From: Apostichopus japonicus
Lineage: Eukaryota > Echinodermata > Holothuroidea > Aspidochirotida > Stichopodidae
DNA: 64,000 nucleotides
Assembly (NCBI RefSeq): GCF_037975245.1
Contig: NC_092568.1
Span: 33,634,501 to 33,698,500 of the forward strand
Reading direction: 5' to 3'
Part shown: in pieces, positions 58,793-64,000 of the stretch
Numbering within the stretch: the first letter of the stretch is position 1
Layout: every line of letters starts with the position of its first letter
Position numbers and translations under genes: made by a program
The notes under the pieces: generated by a model
What the model saw: the letters and a program-made list of their open reading frames with translations, nothing else
Told to the model about the DNA's origin: nothing
Database searches by the model: none

Positions 58793-60657
58793 GGTGCGTA
58801 TCCAGGGGGGGCGTTGGGGGCGCGCGCCCCCCGGGTAAGGAAAAGAGGAGAGAAAAAAAAGAGAAGAAAAAAAGGGAAAAGGAGGAAAAAAAGAAAAGGA
58901 GGAGAAGAAGGAAGGGAAAAGAAAAAGAAAAAAAGAGAGAAAAAGGAGAAAAGGAGGGAGTAGAAGATAGCCAAGACCTCGGGAAGAGAAACGGAGGAAC
59001 AGTCATAGTAAAAGCGCTGATCCCTATTATACACAGGGTAGCCAGTGACAGATCAAGGATTACGGTGGGGGTGTGCGCCTCACCCTACCCCTTACACCGA
59101 TAACTCCATTTTTGACGTTTTCATTTTTCCTCTCTCACTAATGTATCTATATACATACTATATATGGTCTATTATGACGCGTGTGTCTGTATGGACGCCT
59201 TAAACAATTGTACAAATTGTAGTACAATTGTGTTATATGGAACCCACTGTGGCTGGTCTTGAACTCGACCGAGTCGTCGGGGAACATGACGCATTTCGGG
59301 AAGGGGCGACCGCCCCCCCCCCCCCGAGCAAATTTTCTTTACGACATCGCTAGTAATTTCAAAATAGACAATGCTTAGATGCAACTTACAAGGCCTGGGA
59401 AGTGTCATTTCCAGCGATCTGGGAGGCATTTTCTGCCAAAATTTTTCTTGTAAGCTTCGCGCCAACTCATGGTGGCGCTTCGCTTAGATAGTTTGCCTAC
59501 AGGCTTCGCCCCTCCCTTGGCAATTACTCGCTACACGCCTGTTCGAATTTGTAAAGCAAAGAGCAGATATAACATCATATCAGTGAGCATTGAAATGCAT
59601 GTTCCACGATGAACAGCCTCAAAACTGTCTATGTGTGTATTCAAAGCGTAGGAGCCCAATTGGATTTGGGGCTGTAACGAATTGCCCGAAAAAGAGCCGA
59701 AATTTTTCGCGCGCGAAGCAACATATCGATGCCAATATCATATAAGCAAGCATCGGTCATTACATTGCATGGCATCGTGTACCTTACGGTCCGTGAAAGT
59801 TGCACAGTGTACCGCCGGATGCTAATGTAAACAACCAAATGTCTTATGTAGATGGAGAAAAAGCATACAGATCCATTTATGTCAAAACTGTCTTTTACAG
59901 TAGTAATGTCGGCCAAGCTTAGAACTTTATTTTAATTACCAAGGAGATCATTTTTAAGCTATTCATTGCTATTTATTTTTCTTTCAGAAGGGGCCCGAAA
60001 AAAATGGGAAAAATTTGGGGGGGGGGGCTGCAGCCCCCTGCCCCGCCTTCTACGGGACCTACGCCTATGTGTGTAGTGTTCGGTTTCGATATACCTGATA
60101 TCGGAAATATCTGCAATTTTTCATTTCCTTCAACGAAGTTTTATAATAGCCATTATAAGAGGTTTTAATATTTCTACACCAATAAATTAACTGTCTGAAT
60201 TTTTGAAAATTTCCTGACCAACATATTTTCTATATTGGTTGTCCATAGATTGAATTTTGTGCAACATTATGGGTATGTTTTCAAGTGATTTAAGCCCATG
60301 AAATATTGGGCTTAAAACCTTGAAAAGTGGGGCTGTCAGATATTGTGGGCCGTGACGTAGAATCACCTACAAAAGCAATGATCCATAGGACATGCAATGA
60401 GGTCGAACATGATGAGTGACTGGTTACAATCTTCAAAAAGGTTATGGATGGAAAAAAAACTTTTGGGAAATACTTGGTTCTCAGGCAAAAGTGTACATCT
60501 GGTTGGTCATTTTCAAGCCCGAGAAGTGCCATTTCCGGTGATCTTGGGGGTATCAAAACCAGAAATTTTCTTGTACGCTCCGCGCCAACCGATGGTGGCG
60601 CTCCGCTTAGATGGTAATTCGCGCCCCCCGGGTTAGAAAATCCTGGATACGCGCCTG
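58793..60657. mobile_element. Composite TIR element with nested family A copy
   Basis: The left end TCAGGTGCGTATCCAGG and right end CCTGGATACGCGCCTGA are inverted repeats 1.86 kb apart. Both are followed inward by GGGGGGCGCG-type sequence and CCCGGG. Within lie a purine-rich low-complexity tract (58840-58970), a family A MITE (59293-59541), a G-run remnant (60010-60065) and a family B body (60100-60640). It could instead be separate insertions whose outer ends happen to match. Confidence 0.5.
59293..59541. mobile_element. G-run MITE, family A
   Basis: A C run is followed by the module ATGCAACTTACAAGGCCTGG and GTGGCGCTTCGCTTAGATAG, ending CTCGCTACACGCCTG. Right-end and interior match 2591-2893. 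Confidence 0.7.
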
Positions 60658-63600
60658 ATATTGACTCTATTTGGCCAGCACCGTTTTGTAACAAAATCTT
60701 CCCAATATGCTCTTCCTTCCCTCCAACTTCCCCGTCCCCCTCCCCCCGAAACACGCAACGACACACACACCTTGTCCCATTAACATAGCTAAACAAGATG
60801 CCGAACTCAAACTTTTCTGAAAGATGAACCATTGTTTGATCCGGTAAACATGTAGAAGAAATGTTCACAAAATTAAAAAGTTACTTTTAAGGGTTTTGGA
60901 ATAATAATTGAGAGATCATTGTTCCATGCAACGTTGTTATGGTAACACAATTTGAATGACACGGTCATTGACTTAAGGTTCAGTACCATTAAGCGGGTTT
61001 GGTTGTACTGTGACGGTCCCGCACAACATTTTGACGCCAATTGCACATGCATAATCCACCGGCTGTTCACCCGCAGCTAGTGGCCCGTCGCCACACAAAG
61101 GATATGTAATGCGGCACAAGGCTTGTAAATCGTCGCAACTGTTTAAAACAAATCAGCTTGAGAAAGGCCAACTGATGCCCACAAAATGACAAATTTTAAA
61201 CCAGCACAAAATTTCTTCTCCAGAGAGGATTTCACCACCGACGGAGCCAAATGCTAAATTTTCTGTGAGCAATCTAACCTATATGAACAGCATCAAAATA
61301 TGTATGTTTTTTTTTATTTCAAGAGAGTAAATCAATGCTAGCCATCTCCCCCAATATAGGTTTGAAACTTGAAGACATTGTATATTTTTTTATTGATGCC
61401 AAAAATTAGGTAGAACTTTTTCGGCAATTAAAAGGTTTGCAGGCAGACAAGACGAAAAAAAAACTCACTTCAAGACAAATGATTTCTCTTGTAGGTCAGG
61501 CAAGTCATCACCACCCCCCCGCCCGCCCCCACCCAATATTGTAAAATGCCAATAAAACAACCCTGAGGCGATACCGATGGTATCTCCTTTCAGAAACAAG
61601 TGAGCAGGACATTCTGTCGCAGAACGGACTGAACCGATTCATGTTGTAACTATATAGGGTGTCAGAACACGGGAGGAAATAGAAGGGTGTTACGTTTGGC
61701 TGTTCGACTTGAAGGTTGGTATATCACTTTCAATGAATCGGTTTTTTGACGCCTAATTTCAGTATCTCCACGGTATCTCCAGAACGGAAGCTTGGGCAAA
61801 TTTCATAATTTCCCCTCATTTTGAGTTAGGAAGAAACCTACTGGTTTTGAGAACGCCACCATACAGTAGGTCAAAAGTATAAAAGAATTGTCAACATGCA
61901 CAATATCTCAAGAAGGGAATTTTAAACAGTTATCATACTTGGCATATAGAAGTATCAAATTGCGTAGAAGAAGCCTACAGTTTTTGTGAAGGTGAAAGGT
62001 CATTTGCGGTCACCAGAGGTAATAATATGAAACCTTGTTCAAATGGATCTTTTTTGTAGATTATATAATTTTACCAAACGTTATTATACCAATCAAGGTG
62101 CGCAGGAATAGGAGATCAAAGGTCGTATGAAGTTATTAGCAGTCAAAACGGAAAATGATTCAAACCTTCATCTCTGCTAAAGGCTTGCACACATTGTCAG
62201 CAAATGCCTGAATGGATATGTTGCTTTAAATTTATGTATTTTTGGAGTTTATTTCAAACCAATTATGGCCCGCCAGACACATTTGCTGGAAAAGTTTATG
62301 TTGCCTTGTTGGATAAAATCAGGGCTTAACATGATTCAAGCGCATGATTCAATTGCCTGCCAGTATAAGAGAAGGTCTGAATGGGTTGTTCCTCAATTTA
62401 AAAAAACCCAGTTAAGCAATGAATGCCTTCTGCCAGTCACAAGGTTTGAAACTTTGAGATATTTTCTTTTCTTATATTAGTTATTTATACAAATTTTCGA
62501 TCATAATGTGAAAGCGGGACACGAGCTCAAGACTGGGCACTGCAAGCCCCAAATCTTTGAAAAATGTTCACTCTTCCAAAAAGACTTTGGTACAAGTTAC
62601 TGATAAACTTTCATAATTTGCGAAGAGGTACAAAGGCAAACCACAGTATCTCAAATTGTGTTATGATTTGTTACACGATGATGCAGACCGACAGTTTAAT
62701 GGTTATATTAATTCTTTCAAGGTGTGTGAAATATATGAACCATGATTGATGGTACAAATCACTTTATAAAAGTTAATAGAGCTGTAACATAGAATTCAAG
62801 GGTAACTTTTATAGCAGTGGAATAGAGAATAATCCAAAGTAACCTTACATGGAATGGCAGACCGACATGGAATCGTTATATTAATTCTTTCAAGGTGTGT
62901 GAAGTATGAACCATGATTGATGGTACAAATCACTTTATAAACGTCAATAGAGCTGTAACATAGAATTCAAGGGTAACTTTTATAGCTGCAGTGGAATAGA
63001 GAATCATTTAAAATATTATTAATTCCCTACGGTAATATTCAAGTACCTGAAGCTTTGTATGTTAGTCCATTATTTTGCTAGAGGTAACGTAAGTTGGCTT
63101 TAAATAAAAACCAAAGTGGAAATATATCTATAACTGAGAAAATAACTGATTATACGACGGGGTGACGCCTATAAGGAACGAATTTATTGTTTTTATGTAT
63201 TCTGAAATAAAGTTCTCGTTTCACTACTCTAAAATGTATATTAAATGCCAACTTTACGCATTTACGAGAAAGAACCCCTGTGACAAATTTTAGGCGGTAC
63301 AGGTACGATTCTTGCAATGTCATCTGCGAATTAATCAGGTCACAGATCCGGAGTCTATGCATGCAAAGTTCTTCAACAATTCCCTAATTTACCATTTCGG
63401 GAAACATTTCATACTGTGGTTTTGATTTTCTACTCGGTCATCTCTTTCGTCCATAACTTCGTTCCCCCTTTTTGTTTTTGGTAAAGAAGGAAAGAAGCAC
63501 TTTGCTTGAGATCAAACGTTGCACCCGGACAGACGCTAGACACTTCCTCCTGTCATTTAAACAAGAAATTACAAGACCGATATCAGTCACATGTTGAAGT

Positions 63601-63773
63601 GTATTTATGTTTCCCGGAATACCCCCATTACCAGTAGGAAATAGTACCTTTAAAAGTTATTGTTCTTGGAAAACTGAAATTTGAATCAATCTAGCATTAT
63701 GTTATCATCGACTTCTATTCAAATGACGTTTATATGACTTGATAGCGGTGTGATGGGGCATACCCTGACTCAC
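60658..63773. other. Intergenic, right flank
   Basis: Apart from the 62691-63008 duplication and a C run near 61514-61540, nothing is recognised. Short open frames lack motifs. Confidence 0.55.
62691..63008. repeat. Tandem duplication, about 150-bp unit
   Basis: Two copies, 62691-62841 and 62870-63008, share TTATATTAATTCTTTCAAGG and TAGAGCTGTAACATAGAATT with about 90 percent or better agreement. No coding frame is conserved. Confidence 0.9.
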
Positions 63774-63982
63774 TGTCGACTAATAACGAAGGCAAAGTTG
63801 TTCATGATACGTTTATAGCTCTCCTCTGAAATGTCATTATATAGATATTGTATGATGGTCAAAAAAGCTGCAGGTTTCCAAAGGCCGGAGACATTTAATT
63901 TGTCTTTTAAATTATCTAAAATGAATGAGAATACTTTGGCAAATAAGAAACTTAGGAAAAGTACTAGAAGCATTTTTAGCAC
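63774..63982 (-). CDS. Possible first exon of an unknown secreted or membrane protein
   Basis: An ATG opens MLKMLLVLFLSFLFAKVFSF, a strong signal-peptide or anchor sequence, followed by NVSGLWKPAAF and EESYKRIMNNF. The frame ends at a stop that overlaps a consensus donor, CA|GTGAGT, so splicing there would remove it (exon 63774-63982, phase 2). I could not find a convincing next exon in phase at lower coordinates, and I do not recognise the protein. It may be a chance frame. Confidence 0.3.
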
Positions 63983-64000
63983 ACATTGAATAAAATATAA

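Noticed and set aside
58771-59103. Lys/Glu-rich plus-strand frame and Phe/Leu/Ser-rich minus-strand frames
   Set aside because: They come from a purine-rich low-complexity tract inside a transposon relic.

Overview
The window is animal nuclear DNA. It is AT-rich, with long introns using GT..AG boundaries, several microsatellites and minisatellites, short inverted-repeat transposons and LINE tails. No bacterial operon or ribosome-binding-site structure is present. The protein sequences and repeat content fit a marine invertebrate. One TTAA-flanked repeat looks to me like sequence I associate with sea cucumbers, but I hold the echinoderm assignment only weakly.

Two multi-exon genes sit head to head with about 950 bp between their start codons. 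On the minus strand (44826 down to 11137) a 13-exon gene encodes a predicted secreted protein of about 1111 residues. It has a signal peptide, about 54 di-cysteine galaxin-type repeats and a last exon resembling a netrin/TIMP-like (NTR) domain. All twelve introns keep frame and have recognisable donors and acceptors. On the plus strand (45780 to 56395) a six-exon gene encodes Mediator subunit MED6, 263 residues, with conserved blocks through the whole protein. The shared promoter interval carries a 354-bp hAT-like non-autonomous transposon with an 8-bp target duplication.

Region by region: 1-11136 is intergenic and repeat-rich. It holds a TTAA-type MITE (3038-3403), a perfect 38-bp inverted repeat (5193-5230), a retrozyme-like element whose two minus-strand hammerhead ribozymes are 338 bp apart (7004-7397), and G-run transposon relics. 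11137-44826 is the galaxin-like gene; its introns contain many tandem arrays and two LINE 3' ends. 44827-45779 is the bidirectional promoter interval. 45780-56573 is MED6 with a poly(A) signal. 56574-64000 is mostly unassigned, with a composite TIR element (58793-60657), a tandem duplication (62691-63008) and one possible signal-peptide exon at the right edge.

The most unusual items are the hammerhead pair fused to a tRNA-like Pol III promoter, and the galaxin-NTR architecture. No functional link between the two divergent genes is apparent beyond the shared promoter interval.
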